A stretch of 64,000 bases of DNA from Photobacterium sp. Ph5 (GCF_022129445.1 NZ_JADQAQ010000001.1:102662-166661), one strand, 5' to 3'; shown: positions 9,512 to 20,893, counted from the stretch's first letter. Numbers and translations are program-made. Notes: generated by a model not told the origin, from the letters alone.

Positions 9512-9530
9512 GATAATAATTCTCATTTGC
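9512..9530 (+). promoter_or_regulatory. Candidate Fur box
   Basis: GATAATAATTCTCATTTGC matches 14 of 19 positions of the Fur consensus GATAATGATAATCATTATC. It lies 40 bases before the ATG of the 58-residue membrane protein, with AT-rich -10-like sequence (TATTCTAAT) after it. A match, not proof of Fur binding. Confidence 0.45.
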
Positions 9531-9569
9531 ATGTATATTCTAATATCATTCGAAATAGGATTAACTATC

Positions 9570-9746
9570 ATGGATAAGAAAACGTTTAAGCTCTTCACGC
9601 TATTAGGACTGAGCGTTATTCTTGGGTTGCATTTTTTTGAAATCAACACAAATGAAAGTCAGTCATTCTCTATCACTTATTTTATGTTTGAATGGCTGCC
9701 GCTCTACCTTACTTGGCGGATGTTGTTTGCGATTGGGTACCGCTAA
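9570..9746 (+). CDS. Small membrane protein (58 aa), unknown
   Basis: A short protein, MDKKTFKLFTLLGLSVILG..., with one clear N-terminal membrane helix (about residues 8-24) and a second hydrophobic stretch (YFMFEWLPLYLTWRMLFAI) near the end. I do not recognise the family. The ATG at 9570 has AGGA nine bases upstream; an in-frame TTG at 9510 would add 20 residues but overlaps the candidate Fur box. If that box is real, this is an iron-responsive small membrane protein. Confidence 0.6.
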   Translation: MDKKTFKLFTLLGLSVILGLHFFEINTNESQSFSITYFMFEWLPLYLTWRMLFAIGYR

Positions 9747-9850
9747 TGGAAGCGAAATCCCCTGCGAAAAAACAACAAAAGCCGCCCTTCTATAACGCAC
9801 TAACGTATTAAAAGGACAGCTTATTCTTTACTGATTCAAAGAGTGATCTT

Positions 9851-9991
9851 CTATTCGTTGATTTTCTTATCTTTACCCAATGACAGTAACCATATACTTA
9901 CAGCCGCAACCGCAACAAACCCGGATAAAATAATCACAGGCATCGCTGCATAGCCTAGTATGTGCCAGATCACCGATTCTAATGTGCTCAT
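9851..9991 (-). CDS. Small membrane protein of the TIGR02808 type, nap-linked
   Basis: A 46-residue ORF starting MSTLESVIWHILGYAAMPVI and ending SLGKDKKINE. It has a single hydrophobic helix (about residues 12-38) and a basic tail. AAGGAGAG lies at ideal distance before the ATG. It starts 15 bases after napC on the same strand, so it is the likely last gene of the nap transcript. I recall short proteins of this kind (TIGR02808) in marine gammaproteobacteria; the function is unknown. Confidence 0.78.
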   Translation of the reverse strand: MSTLESVIWHILGYAAMPVIILSGFVAVAAVSIWLLSLGKDKKINE

Positions 9992-10006
9992 TTTCTCTCC
10001 TTTGGT

Positions 10007-10582
10007 TTATTGCCAACCTTCAATATTTTTCATATCAGGTAATTTATGTGCAATACCTTTATGGCAATCAACACAGGTTTTATCCCCTGAGGCTAACGCT
10101 GTTGAGTGTAATTTAGCACTACGAGGCGCTTGCTCTGAAAAATCCATATAATTGAATTCATGACAATTACGGCACTCTTGCGAGTTATTGTCTTTCATTC
10201 GTTTCCATTCTCGTTCAGCTAAGTGGCCACGACGCTCAGCAAATTTTTCAGGCGTATCAATCGTTCCCATCAAGTGAGCCACAATTTCTTTAGAGGCTTG
10301 CACCTTACGCACAATCTTATCTGTCCAATTGTGTGGCACATGGCAATCAGAGCAAATTGCACGCACGCCGGAGCGGTTAGAAAAGTGAATAGTTTCTTTG
10401 ATCTCTTTTACAATTGGCGCATGACAACCAGCACAGAACTCTTCAGTATTGGTTTTTTCCATTACGGTATTAAAACCGCCCCAGAACAATAAACCACCGA
10501 TAAATCCCATGAAGAGTACTAAACCTACCGCAACCTTGCTGGGTGTTTTTAAGCGCAACCAAAACGTTTTTAATAACTTCAT
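10007..10582 (-). CDS. napC: Tetrahaem c-type cytochrome NapC
   Basis: NapC is the membrane-anchored tetrahaem quinol dehydrogenase that passes electrons from the quinol pool to NapAB. The 191-residue product has an N-terminal membrane helix (VAVGLVLFMGFIGGLLFWGG) and four CXXCH haem sites: CAGCH, CSDCH, CRNCH and CVDCH. It lies 20 bases after napB. There is no napG or napH in the cluster, so NapC is the only evident quinol-oxidising partner. Confidence 0.96.
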   Translation of the reverse strand: MKLLKTFWLRLKTPSKVAVGLVLFMGFIGGLLFWGGFNTVMEKTNTEEFCAGCHAPIVKEIKETIHFSNRSGVRAICSDCHVPHNWTDKIVRKVQASKEIVAHLMGTIDTPEKFAERRGHLAEREWKRMKDNNSQECRNCHEFNYMDFSEQAPRSAKLHSTALASGDKTCVDCHKGIAHKLPDMKNIEGWQ

Positions 10583-10602
10583 ATATCATCCCTTACCTAT
10601 GG

Positions 10603-11115
10603 TTATTGCAAAGCACTAACACGTTTGAAGTCATTTTCAACTAATGGCTTAGCATCGGCTTGTGGCACATGACATTGCTGACAGAAATAACGACTCGGTG
10701 ATACGTCAGACAATACTTGTCCTTCTTGTGGCGAAATATAGTGTGTAACGCTGATCTTAGTTGCGCCCATTTCTTTAGCATTTTTCCAACTGTGACATGC
10801 TAAACACTTATTCGCGTTAAGTGACACTTCATAATTACGGATCGTATGTGGGATCAATGGTGGCTGATACACATAATCACTGTCAATGACGCCTTGATCT
10901 TTAGGATAATGCTTCATCGGATCCGCTGGACGCGTAGTTTCTAGTTCAGCAGAGCCACGTAATGATTCAAGACCACCGATACCACCCGGATTAAAGATTT
11001 CTGTTTTTGCTACTGCTTCTGATACAGGTTTAGCTGGTGTTGTTGATTCTTCACTTTGTACAACTCCCGCCATTAATGCACTCACCGCTAATACAGCCAA
11101 TAAGATTCTTTTCAT
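10603..11115 (-). CDS. napB: Periplasmic nitrate reductase small subunit NapB
   Basis: NapB is the dihaem cytochrome c that gives electrons to NapA in the periplasm. It has a cleavable signal peptide (MKRILLAVLAVSALMAGVVQS) and two haem motifs, CLACH and CQQCH. I place the start at ATG 11115 because GGAG is six bases upstream and the signal peptide begins there; a TTG five codons earlier is unlikely. 170 residues. It sits between napA and napC. Confidence 0.95.
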   Translation of the reverse strand: MKRILLAVLAVSALMAGVVQSEESTTPAKPVSEAVAKTEIFNPGGIGGLESLRGSAELETTRPADPMKHYPKDQGVIDSDYVYQPPLIPHTIRNYEVSLNANKCLACHSWKNAKEMGATKISVTHYISPQEGQVLSDVSPSRYFCQQCHVPQADAKPLVENDFKRVSALQ

Positions 11116-11182
11116 GATGTTCTCCGCCAACAGGCTAATTCTGAAATGAGGCGAGTGTGCTATTCACTCGCCATAGGCAGGG

Positions 11183-13669
11183 TTAAACCTTGCTAATTTT
11201 CACAGGGCACTTTTTAAAGTCAGTCTGTTTTGATAACGGATCAGTCGCATCAAGGATCAGCTTATTCACTAAAATTCGTGCATCAAAGAATGGGATAAAG
11301 ATCAAACCTTCTGGCGGACGATTACGACCACGAGTTTCAATACGACAGCGAACTTCACCACGACGAGAAGCGACATTCACTTCATCACCTCGGCGCAAAC
11401 CACGCTTTTTCGCATCATCTGGATGTAAGTAACACAGTGCATCAGGCACCGCTTTATACAGTTCAGGTACACGACGTGTCATGGTACCTGTATGCCAATG
11501 CTCAAGTACACGCCCCGTACATAGCCACATGTCGTATTCACTATCTGGCACTTCTGGTGGTGCTTCGTAAGGTGCTGAAATAATCCATGCTTTACCATCT
11601 GGTTTACCATAGAAATCCCAGTCAGTGCCTTTTTTAGCATAAGGATCAGAGCCTTCTTTAAAACGCCACAAGGTTTCTTTGCCATCAACGACCGGCCATC
11701 GCAAACCACGTACTTGGTGGTAAGTATCATACGGTGCTAAATCATGCCCATGACCACGACCAAATTCTGCATATTCTTCAAACAAGCCTTTTTGGACATA
11801 GAAACCTTGCGCTTGTGCGTCATCATTAAGCTCTTGCGCTTCACTTAATGGAAATTTATCAGTCTGTCCATTACGGAATAAAATGTCATACATGGTTTTG
11901 CCACGATACTGAGGCATTTTATTGATCAGCTCTTCTCCCCACACTTCTTCTACTTTGAAGCGTTTAGAGAACTCCATGATTTGCCATAAATCTGATTTTG
12001 CTTCACCTGGTGCTTTAACTTGTTGATACCAAGCTTGTGTACGACGCTCGGCATTGCCGTAAGCCCCTTCTTTTTCTACCCACATTGCGGTTGGTAAAAT
12101 CAGATCGGCAGCTTGAGCTGTCACTGTTGGGTATGGATCAGAACAAACAATGAAGTTTTCAGGGTTACGGTAACCCGGTAAACGCTCTTCATTAATATTT
12201 GGTCCCGCTTGCATATTGTTATTACACATTACCCAATACGCATTTAACTTGCCGTCTTTTAACATGCGATCTTGTAAGACTGCGTGATAACCAGGTTTTG
12301 GCGGAATCGTACCTGCTGGCAGTTTCCAAATTTTCTCTGCTATTTCACGGTGTTTAGGATTTGCCACAACCATATCTGCTGGTAAACGGTGTGCAAAAGT
12401 CCCCACTTCACGTGCGGTACCACATGCCGATGGCTGACCGGTTAATGAGAATGGGCTATTCCCTGGCGTTGCAATTTTACCTGTCAGTAAGTGCAAGTTA
12501 TAAACGAGGCTTTGCATCCACACGCCACGGGTATGTTGGTTCATTCCCATAGTCCAAAGTGACATCACTTTTAACTTTGGATCGGCATAATATTTTGCAA
12601 GTTCAATCAATTTCTCAGGCTCAACACCTGACATTTCTGACGCTTTCTCTACCGTATAATCAGCAACAGAAGCTTTGTATTCCTCAAAATTCATTGGGAA
12701 AATATCACCGGAATTCGGGTTAGCAGCTTGCTGTTGTAGTGGATTATCGTCACGTAGACCATAACCAATGTCGGTTTGTGCACGTTTAAAGTGGGTATGC
12801 TTATTCACAAAATCCCAATTCACCGCATCATTTTGGATAATGTAGTTGGCAATAAAGTTGGCAATAGCTAAGTCGGTTTGCGGTTCAAAGATCATGCCGT
12901 TATCTGCAAGTTCAAAAGAACGGTGTTGATACGTTGATAGCACATTCACTTTAACATGAGGGTGGCTTAAGCGACGATCTGTCATACGCGTCCATAGTAC
13001 AGGGTGCATTTCAGCCATGTTCGAGCCCCATAGAACAAAGACATCCGCATGTTCTAAATCATCATAACAACCCATTGGTTCATCGATACCAAAGGTACGC
13101 ATGAAGCCAACCACCGCCGATGCCATACAGTGACGTGCATTAGGATCGATATTGTTAGAACGGAAACCGGCTTTCATCATTTTTGATGCCGCATAACCTT
13201 CCATGACAGTCCATTGGCCGGAGCCGAACATACCTACACCTGACGGACCTTGTTTTTTCAGTGCTGCCTTCCATTTTTCAGCCATGACATCAAACGCGGT
13301 ATCCCACGATACAGACGTGAATTCACCTTCTTTATCGTACTGACCATTCTTCATTCGAAGCATTGGTGTTTGTAGGCGATCTTTGCCGTACATAATTTTT
13401 GAGAGGAAGTAACCTTTTATACAGTTAAGTCCTTTATTTACTGGCGCTTTAGGATCGCCTTGAGTGGCAACAACTCGACCGTTTTGGGTACCCACCAAAA
13501 CAGAACAGCCTGTACCACAAAAACGACACGGCGCTTTATCCCATTTAATTTTTGTTTCATCAGAACTTACAATTAAGTTAGTTGCTGACGCGGGTAAGGT
13601 AATACCTGCAACAGCCGCAGCTGAAGCGGCAGCATTTGCTTTAACAAATGCGCGTCTTGTCATTTTCAT
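11183..13669 (-). CDS. napA: Periplasmic nitrate reductase catalytic subunit NapA
   Basis: NapA reduces nitrate to nitrite in the periplasm with a bis-MGD molybdenum cofactor and one [4Fe-4S] cluster. The 828-residue product starts with a twin-arginine signal ([20 protein letters not shown]). The cluster ligands follow in [13 protein letters not shown] and LNCIKGYFL. The molybdenum-ligand cysteine is in [26 protein letters not shown] lies before the ATG, and the gene overlaps the napD stop by four bases (ATGA), which indicates translational coupling with its export chaperone. Confidence 0.97.
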   Translation of the reverse strand: MKMTRRAFVKANAAASAAAVAGITLPASATNLIVSSDETKIKWDKAPCRFCGTGCSVLVGTQNGRVVATQGDPKAPVNKGLNCIKGYFLSKIMYGKDRLQTPMLRMKNGQYDKEGEFTSVSWDTAFDVMAEKWKAALKKQGPSGVGMFGSGQWTVMEGYAASKMMKAGFRSNNIDPNARHCMASAVVGFMRTFGIDEPMGCYDDLEHADVFVLWGSNMAEMHPVLWTRMTDRRLSHPHVKVNVLSTYQHRSFELADNGMIFEPQTDLAIANFIANYIIQNDAVNWDFVNKHTHFKRAQTDIGYGLRDDNPLQQQAANPNSGDIFPMNFEEYKASVADYTVEKASEMSGVEPEKLIELAKYYADPKLKVMSLWTMGMNQHTRGVWMQSLVYNLHLLTGKIATPGNSPFSLTGQPSACGTAREVGTFAHRLPADMVVANPKHREIAEKIWKLPAGTIPPKPGYHAVLQDRMLKDGKLNAYWVMCNNNMQAGPNINEERLPGYRNPENFIVCSDPYPTVTAQAADLILPTAMWVEKEGAYGNAERRTQAWYQQVKAPGEAKSDLWQIMEFSKRFKVEEVWGEELINKMPQYRGKTMYDILFRNGQTDKFPLSEAQELNDDAQAQGFYVQKGLFEEYAEFGRGHGHDLAPYDTYHQVRGLRWPVVDGKETLWRFKEGSDPYAKKGTDWDFYGKPDGKAWIISAPYEAPPEVPDSEYDMWLCTGRVLEHWHTGTMTRRVPELYKAVPDALCYLHPDDAKKRGLRRGDEVNVASRRGEVRCRIETRGRNRPPEGLIFIPFFDARILVNKLILDATDPLSKQTDFKKCPVKISKV

Positions 13670-13938
13670 GAGTTGCCCTCTGGTTGCGTCTCAAAGTGCT
13701 CTATTTGGTGGTACACCAAAAAAGTAATTAACACATTTTCTAAATTATTGATTTTATCTATGGTATCGGTCACGTAGCCTTGGTTCTCTGTCTCAAGTAC
13801 TACAATGATTTTCCCTTCTTCACTGTCGCCCGGTATTTCAGTATTCGGCATTGCTAAAATCTGTTGCTTTATTTCTTGTAAATGCTCGGGTTTCACATGC
13901 ACCACGAGGCTTGATATATGCACTTCTTGTAAAGACAT
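13666..13938 (-). CDS. napD: NapA-specific chaperone NapD
   Basis: NapD binds the twin-arginine signal of NapA and delays export until cofactor loading is complete. The 90-residue product has the family opening ([22 protein letters not shown]) and an [15 protein letters not shown] core. It overlaps napA by four bases and follows napF by 21 bases, the usual napFDA order. Confidence 0.93.
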   Translation of the reverse strand: MSLQEVHISSLVVHVKPEHLQEIKQQILAMPNTEIPGDSEEGKIIVVLETENQGYVTDTIDKINNLENVLITFLVYHQIEHFETQPEGNS

Positions 13939-13959
13939 ACAGACTCTCTTTGATGTGTA

Positions 13960-14457
13960 CTACTGTGTGTCGTGAGCCACACGAGTAATTGTTATTGCAG
14001 ATGTAGGGCACCCCGATAAACAGGCTCCACATCCAGTACAGTCTTTATCTGTAATGGTTGGCATAGCGACGTTTCCAACCTGCAATTGAAATTTTATCGC
14101 TTGGGGATCGCACATATCACCGCAGCTTCTACATTCAATATTTTTAGATGCCATGCAACTTTCATTAATCGCTGCAATGATGTTCCATGGCAATTCTGAT
14201 TGCGGAAGAAATAACGGTTCAGGACAAGCATCGGCACACTGATAACAAAAAGTGCATTCTCCTTCACCTTGGCTGAAATCCACTTGAGGAAAACCGCCAT
14301 CACCTTTCACTATGATGTTTGTCTCACAATTTTCGATACAGCGTTCACAACGAGAACAAAGATCAGTAAAAGTATCTGCATGACTCAGCCAAGGTAAGCG
14401 TGGAATGTTTGATGGTGTTTTGCGTGTAAATAATGAACGTCTTAAACGATCAACCAT
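13960..14457 (-). CDS. napF: Ferredoxin-type protein NapF
   Basis: NapF is a cytoplasmic iron-sulfur protein linked to NapA maturation. The 165-residue product carries clustered cysteine motifs for [4Fe-4S] centres: CSRCERCIENCE, CTFCYQCADACPE, CRSCGDMCDP and CTGCGACLSGCP. I start it at ATG 14457 (MVDRLRRSLF), close to E. coli NapF length, with AGAGGT five bases upstream; the ATG at 14460 is an alternative. It is the first gene of napFDABC. Confidence 0.93.
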   Translation of the reverse strand: MVDRLRRSLFTRKTPSNIPRLPWLSHADTFTDLCSRCERCIENCETNIIVKGDGGFPQVDFSQGEGECTFCYQCADACPEPLFLPQSELPWNIIAAINESCMASKNIECRSCGDMCDPQAIKFQLQVGNVAMPTITDKDCTGCGACLSGCPTSAITITRVAHDTQ

Positions 14458-14589
14458 CATTACCTCTATCGTTGTACTGTTTATATTACATAGCTGACAA
14501 AACATTCAGTAAATAACTCAAACAGCATCTATTAATAAACCATTAATGTTTTTATATATTAATTTTAAATAATGAAATAATTGCTTAAA

Positions 14590-14605
14590 TACCCCCTAAG
14601 GGGTA
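14590..14605. promoter_or_regulatory. NarP/NarL-type operator (7-2-7 heptamer pair)
   Basis: TACCCCC-TA-AGGGGTA is a near-perfect inverted heptamer pair matching the NarP/NarL 7-2-7 consensus. It lies 133 bases before napF and 124 bases before narQ, so it can serve the nap promoter and perhaps narQP itself. Confidence 0.8.
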
Positions 14606-14619
14606 ATTGATAGGGTTGT

Positions 14620-14633
14620 TTGTTCTAGATCAA
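14620..14633. promoter_or_regulatory. FNR-type site
   Basis: TTGTT-CTAG-ATCAA matches 9 of 10 consensus positions of TTGATnnnnATCAA. Seen from napF, it is upstream of the NarP site, the order known from E. coli napF, with centres about 29 bases apart. Confidence 0.65.
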
Positions 14634-14729
14634 TAAATCGAGCCGATAAAGCTCACATTATTCGTTAGAACATCTATATCAAAAATTGAGCAATTAATAA
14701 TTTCAGGGTAAGTAACAAGAAGGACTAAT

Positions 14730-16430
14730 GTGAATAGGAAAAAAACGACACATTCTGTAACAGCGACGATAGCGCGCTCTTTAGTACTAATTTTAATTAT
14801 TTCAATAATAACGACTGTACTTGCATTAATGACATTGGTTTCAAGTCAAAATGATGCTGAAGCTATTAATATTGCAGGCTCTTTACGTATGCAAAGCTAT
14901 CGATTAGCTTTTGATGTTGAAACCGAATCACCTCTTTTATCTGATCATATTGAACAATTTGAACATTCACTTTATTCAACACCAATGAAAGAACTCTCCT
15001 ATTGGTTTGTATCAACAGATATTCAACAAGACTACAATCAATTAATCCTACGTTGGGAAGAACTGCATCCGATCCTTAAAACCGACAACAACACTGTATT
15101 TATTCAACATGTCGCACCATTTGTCCATCGTATTAATAGCTTTGTTGCTGAACTGCAAAAATCATCTGAGCTTAAACTCCAACGCCTCGCTTTTATTGGT
15201 GCTATAGGGCTTAGTCTTATTTTTCTTATCGTCTTCTACACCATTCGTTATACACGCCAACAAATAGTTGCACCTTTAAATGATCTTGTTGATGCCTGTA
15301 AGCAAGTCAAGCGTAAAAATTTTCGATTAAACTTATTAAACAATAACAACAATGAACTGGGTATTTTAGCTCATACATTTAGTAAAATGTCATCAGAGCT
15401 AGAGCTGCTTTATCAAGGATTAGAACGCAGTGTCAATGAAAAAACCCACCGTTTACGTCATGCAAACGAATCACTTCAGGTGCTTTATAATTGCTCACAA
15501 CAACTTTCAGTGAGTCGTCTAACCCGTGAGCAATTCATAAATATGCTTGAAACTATGATTACGATTAATGGTTTAATTGGCGTAAAACTGATCATTGTAG
15601 AGCCCAATGGCAGCACATCAGAAATTCAAGTCGGTCAACAAGCAGGTAAACATTGGCAATACAATGAACTGTATATTGATGGTGAGTTAATGGGGCAACT
15701 TTGGTGGCAGTACACGTTACCTTGCCCTGATAAGGCATTAATTAATAATATCTCTCAGATCCTTGCTCGTGCTATCTATTACAACCGCGCCCAAAAACAA
15801 GCGGAATATTTATTATTAATGGAAGAGCGCGCGACCATTGCCCGTGAACTGCATGATTCATTAGCACAATCTCTCTCTTATTTAAAAATTCAATTAGCCT
15901 TATTGAAAAGAGAACTCAACCAAAACGCTCAGAATGAAAATACCCATCAGACAGTTCATGATATCGAAGAAGGGTTAGGTAATGCTTATACCCAACTACG
16001 CGAATTACTCAGTACATTTCGTTTGACGATTAAAGATGCCAATTTTGGTGAAGCCTTAAATCAAATGTTAGAACCATTAGAAGAGCAAACCGATGCACTC
16101 TTAATTATAGATAATCAAATTTCATCCATGGCGTTAGATGCCCATAACCAAGTTCACCTGTTACAAATTATTCGAGAAGCAGTATTAAATGCGATTAAAC
16201 ATGCAGACGCCGATGAAATTACCGTAAACTGTCAACAAACCGATCAGCATATTCATGTCACGATCATCGATGACGGTAAAGGATTCGACCTTAACGAAAG
16301 TAAACGTGATCATTACGGTTTAAGTATTATGCAAGAGCGCGCATCACGGCTACAGGGTGAATTAAACATACAATCGGGAATCGATCAAGGTAGCTCTATC
16401 TGCCTATTATTCCCATTACAGAAAGGATAA
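14730..16430 (+). CDS. narQ: Nitrate/nitrite sensor histidine kinase NarQ
   Basis: NarQ is the membrane kinase that senses nitrate and nitrite and phosphorylates NarP. The 566 residues equal E. coli NarQ. Order: first membrane helix (about 14-36), periplasmic domain beginning with the ligand-binding P-box (AGSLRMQSYRLAFDVE), second helix (about 148-168), HAMP linker, a GAF-like middle part, the HisKA_3 dimerisation helix with the phospho-histidine in ERATIARELHDSLAQSLSYLKIQLALL, and an ATPase domain (EAVLNAIKHA, DDGKGFD, YGLSIMQERA). The start is GTG behind AAGAAGGA. It is divergent from nap and five bases ahead of narP. Confidence 0.95.
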   Translation: MNRKKTTHSVTATIARSLVLILIISIITTVLALMTLVSSQNDAEAINIAGSLRMQSYRLAFDVETESPLLSDHIEQFEHSLYSTPMKELSYWFVSTDIQQDYNQLILRWEELHPILKTDNNTVFIQHVAPFVHRINSFVAELQKSSELKLQRLAFIGAIGLSLIFLIVFYTIRYTRQQIVAPLNDLVDACKQVKRKNFRLNLLNNNNNELGILAHTFSKMSSELELLYQGLERSVNEKTHRLRHANESLQVLYNCSQQLSVSRLTREQFINMLETMITINGLIGVKLIIVEPNGSTSEIQVGQQAGKHWQYNELYIDGELMGQLWWQYTLPCPDKALINNISQILARAIYYNRAQKQAEYLLLMEERATIARELHDSLAQSLSYLKIQLALLKRELNQNAQNENTHQTVHDIEEGLGNAYTQLRELLSTFRLTIKDANFGEALNQMLEPLEEQTDALLIIDNQISSMALDAHNQVHLLQIIREAVLNAIKHADADEITVNCQQTDQHIHVTIIDDGKGFDLNESKRDHYGLSIMQERASRLQGELNIQSGIDQGSSICLLFPLQKG

Positions 16431-16434
16431 AACT

Positions 16435-17061
16435 ATGACATGCTGGAAAGTCATGATTGTTGATGATCACCCTCTCATGCGTCGAGGGATAGGCCAACTA
16501 TTAAGCCTTGAATCAGACTTCCAATTAGTAGGTGAAGCCAGTAATGGTAATGATGCTATCGCACTCGCCCATGAAAAATCACCAGATTTGATCTTACTTG
16601 ATTTAAACATGAAGGGGTTGTCCGGTCTCGATACCCTAATAGCGATGCGTAATGAAGGTATCCTTGCTTGTATTGTCGTGTTAACCGTCTCTGATAGTCG
16701 AAGCGATATTAAAACAGTACTCAATGCTGGGGCTGATGGTTATTTGCTCAAAGATACCGAACCGGATGAGTTAATCGAACAGCTAAAATCTGCATTATGT
16801 GGCGGGAAAGCCTACAGTGATATCGTAAAAGAGTGTCTTGAATCACCCAGTACCCCGACGAATATCTTGTCACAATTAACAGACCGTGAGACGCAAATAT
16901 TGCAAGAAGTGGCAAAAGGACAACGTAATCGCCAAATCGCCGAGCAGCTCTTTATCTCAGAGGCAACGGTTAAAGTTCATATGAAAAGTTTACTCAAAAA
17001 GCTACAAGTAAAATCTCGTACCGCAGCAACGATTTTATATCTTGAAGCCCAAGATCAATAA
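16435..17061 (+). CDS. narP: Nitrate/nitrite response regulator NarP
   Basis: NarP is the DNA-binding partner of NarQ and activates nap operons. The 208-residue protein has a receiver domain (VMIVDDHPLMRRGI, phospho-aspartate in LILLDLNMKGLSG, VLTVSDS, LLKD) and a LuxR-type helix-turn-helix (LTDRETQILQEVAKGQRNRQIAEQLFISEATVKVHMKSLLKKL). It is coupled to narQ. The NarP-type operator 1.8 kb away in the nap-narQ gap fits it as local regulator. Confidence 0.95.
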   Translation: MTCWKVMIVDDHPLMRRGIGQLLSLESDFQLVGEASNGNDAIALAHEKSPDLILLDLNMKGLSGLDTLIAMRNEGILACIVVLTVSDSRSDIKTVLNAGADGYLLKDTEPDELIEQLKSALCGGKAYSDIVKECLESPSTPTNILSQLTDRETQILQEVAKGQRNRQIAEQLFISEATVKVHMKSLLKKLQVKSRTAATILYLEAQDQ

Positions 17062-17071
17062 ATACCATACT

Positions 17072-17108
17072 AAAAAAACGCATAACACCTGACGTCTTAT
17101 GCGTTTTA
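17072..17108. terminator. Bidirectional terminator between narP and the winged-helix gene
   Basis: Stem AAAACGCATAA/TTATGCGTTTT with an 11-base loop and A/T runs on both sides; it can serve both convergent genes. Confidence 0.8.
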
Positions 17109-17113
17109 ATTCT

Positions 17114-17392
17114 TTAGGATAATGCCGCTAATAAATAGGGTTCTTTCTCTTTAATCCATTCCAAATCAAAGGGTCCCCAATCATTCAATGTATAGTAACC
17201 ATCATTATGACGGCGACCATCTTGAATAAAAGCCAGCTCAATACCAATGCTAGGTAGCGCTTTTAATACATCTTGAATAGTTCGACGCGGCCAGCCTGTT
17301 TGCTCAACCAACCGAGGGACATTAGGTCTCTCTGTATGTTCTACTAACAATGCTAAATAAAGTCGACGGGCAAAAACCGGATTCAGTTCCAT
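17114..17392 (-). CDS. Winged helix-turn-helix domain protein
   Basis: A 92-residue protein with a likely DNA-binding fold: ARRLYLALLVEHTERPNVPRLVEQTGWPRRTIQDVLKALPSIGIELAF reads as helix-turn-helix, followed by a short wing (DGRRHNDGYYTLNDWGPFD). I recall small conserved proteins of this kind in vibrios; no target is known to me. The ATG at 17392 (MELNPVFARR) has TGGAGG six bases upstream. An ATG at 17404 and a GTG at 17416 are in frame, each with weaker context. Confidence 0.75.
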   Translation of the reverse strand: MELNPVFARRLYLALLVEHTERPNVPRLVEQTGWPRRTIQDVLKALPSIGIELAFIQDGRRHNDGYYTLNDWGPFDLEWIKEKEPYLLAALS

Positions 17393-17633
17393 TGAGGCCT
17401 CCATAAAATACTCCACATATTATTAAGCAGTGGAAAATATTTATGTTGAGTTTGATCAAGCCAGCTTTATCTTTACTTCGATTAAATAGAAAAAGAAAAA
17501 AAGTATTATTGTTTTTATTAACAGTGCCGTTTTCAATCCATTACAATCCTCTCACAAACAACAACACTTGCGGTCATTGTGTAATCTCGTTATAAAAGAC
17601 TATTCATTAAAATATAATCAAGTCAGATCCTTT

Positions 17634-19131
<1,498 letters not shown>

Positions 19132-19152
19132 TCACAAACGCATTCAATACTC

Positions 19153-19205
19153 AAAGCAGCTAACATATTTTTACTTAAACAGTGAAATATGTGGCTGCTT
19201 TTTTA
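19153..19205 (+). terminator. Terminator hairpin after dapE
   Basis: An interrupted long hairpin: AAAGCAGC pairs with GCTGCTTT and, inside it, ACATATTT with AAATATGT, followed by a T run. Confidence 0.7.
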
Positions 19206-19293
19206 TTGTCATTAATGGCTAATATACAAGCTAAGTATTCGATAAAAGTGCTATCCTGAAAATACTCTTTATCACTAAATCAGTGAGGCTAAT

Positions 19294-19488
19294 ATGGAAT
19301 GGCTTTTTAACCCTTGGGTGATCTCCTTTATTATTGTTGCCGTCATAGCTAGCAACATTGCAGCGCTAAAATATACCGCTTATATGAAGATTGGGATGCA
19401 GAAAAAGAACAAGCTGTTTGACGACAAACACCCTCTCAGTAAACAAGAAGATCCTGTATATCAATATAAAGAAGACAATAAAGAATAA
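19294..19488 (+). CDS. Small membrane protein, DUF2897-like
   Basis: A 64-residue protein with one N-terminal membrane helix (WVISFIIVAVIASNIAALKY) and a hydrophilic, Lys/Asp-rich tail. It resembles the short DUF2897 proteins of vibrios; E. coli also has a small membrane protein (YpfN) next to dapE, of another family. Function unknown. It has its own 160-base upstream region after the dapE terminator, so it is probably transcribed alone. Confidence 0.7.
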   Translation: MEWLFNPWVISFIIVAVIASNIAALKYTAYMKIGMQKKNKLFDDKHPLSKQEDPVYQYKEDNKE

Positions 19489-19511
19489 GACAAAGCAAAA
19501 ATTACAGACAC

Positions 19512-19553
19512 AAAAAAAGCTGCCAATTAGTTATTACTAGCAGGCAGCTTTTT
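19512..19553. terminator. Bidirectional terminator between the DUF2897-like gene and proA
   Basis: AAAAAGCTGCC pairs with GGCAGCTTTTT across an 18-base loop, with A and T runs outside. Confidence 0.75.
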
Positions 19554-19569
19554 ACATTTTATTTAACGA

Positions 19570-20826
19570 TTAAGCGCGGCTTAAGTAATCAGCTACACCA
19601 ACCCACTTATAACTCGTTAGCTCTTCTAAGCCCATTGGGCCACGAGCATGCAGTTTCTGAGTAGATACAGCAACTTCTGCACCTAAACCAAATTGTGCGC
19701 CGTCAGTAAAACGTGTAGACGCATTTACATATACAGCCGCAGATCCAGCCGCATTAACAAAGCGTTCAGCCGACTGTAGGTTATTGGTTAAGATCGAATC
19801 TGAATGGCTCGCATTGTGTTTACGCATATGGAAAATGGCTTCATCCACATCGTTTACCACTTTAATACCCAATGTGTAACTTAACCACTCGGTATCAAAA
19901 TCACCTTCAGTGATTTTACGTAATGAAGAAGCTTTACCTTTAAGTAGATTATAGGCTGCTTCATCAGCAACCAACTCGACCTTAGCTTTATTCATACGCT
20001 CAACTAAACGCGATAAGAAAGCTTCCGCTACTTTCTCATTTACCAATAAGGTATCTAACGCATTACAGGCTGATGGACGCTGTACTTTGGCATTTTCAAC
20101 CACATCTAAAGAACGAGTAAGATCGGCACTTTCATCAACATAGATATGGCTAATACCAAAACCGCCGATGATCACAGGAATAGTGCTGTTTTCTTTACAC
20201 ATTTTATGTAAACCTGCACCACCACGAGGAATGATCATATCAACGTATTGATCAAGCTTGAGCAGTTGTGAAACAAGTTCGCGATCGGGTTGCTCTATGT
20301 ACTGTACAGAAGCGGCGGGTAGTCCTGCTTTTTCCAATGCCACTTGAATCACTTTTACCAGTGCCATATTAGAATGGAATGTCTCGCGCCCACCGCGAAG
20401 AATGCTAGCGTTACCTGTTTTTAAGCATAAAGCCGCAATATCAATAGTTACATTCGGACGTGCTTCATAAATCACACCAACAACACCTAATGGAACACGA
20501 CGACGACTTAAACGCATACCATTTTCAAGTACGCGGCTATCAAGCTCTGCACCAACAGGATCGTTTAGGTTAATTACGTTACGAACATCATTCGCGATAC
20601 CCGCTAAACGTGATTCATTCAGTAATAGACGATCAACTAAGGCATCTGACATACCTGATTCAAGTGCGGCGTCAATATCTTGTTTGTTCGCTGCTAAGAT
20701 AACGTCTTTATTACTTTCTAATTCATCAGCAATAATCGCTAAAGCATTATTTTTTACTGCAGTCGGCGTTGTTGCTAACTCGAAAGCCGCTTGTTGCGCC
20801 GCTTGTCCCATTAATTCAAGATTCAC
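19570..20826 (-). CDS. proA: Glutamate-5-semialdehyde dehydrogenase (gamma-glutamyl phosphate reductase)
   Basis: ProA reduces gamma-glutamyl phosphate to the semialdehyde with NADPH, the second step of proline synthesis. The 418 residues match the family. Visible are [32 protein letters not shown], the catalytic cysteine in [13 protein letters not shown], and the end [13 protein letters not shown]. It is the second gene of proB-proA, 67 bases after proB. Confidence 0.96.
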   Translation of the reverse strand: MNLELMGQAAQQAAFELATTPTAVKNNALAIIADELESNKDVILAANKQDIDAALESGMSDALVDRLLLNESRLAGIANDVRNVINLNDPVGAELDSRVLENGMRLSRRRVPLGVVGVIYEARPNVTIDIAALCLKTGNASILRGGRETFHSNMALVKVIQVALEKAGLPAASVQYIEQPDRELVSQLLKLDQYVDMIIPRGGAGLHKMCKENSTIPVIIGGFGISHIYVDESADLTRSLDVVENAKVQRPSACNALDTLLVNEKVAEAFLSRLVERMNKAKVELVADEAAYNLLKGKASSLRKITEGDFDTEWLSYTLGIKVVNDVDEAIFHMRKHNASHSDSILTNNLQSAERFVNAAGSAAVYVNASTRFTDGAQFGLGAEVAVSTQKLHARGPMGLEELTSYKWVGVADYLSRA

Positions 20827-20893
20827 AATAATTCCTCTATTAATCCCTGTCGTGATGCCAATACTTATCTGTATTTATACATACATGTCGTTT

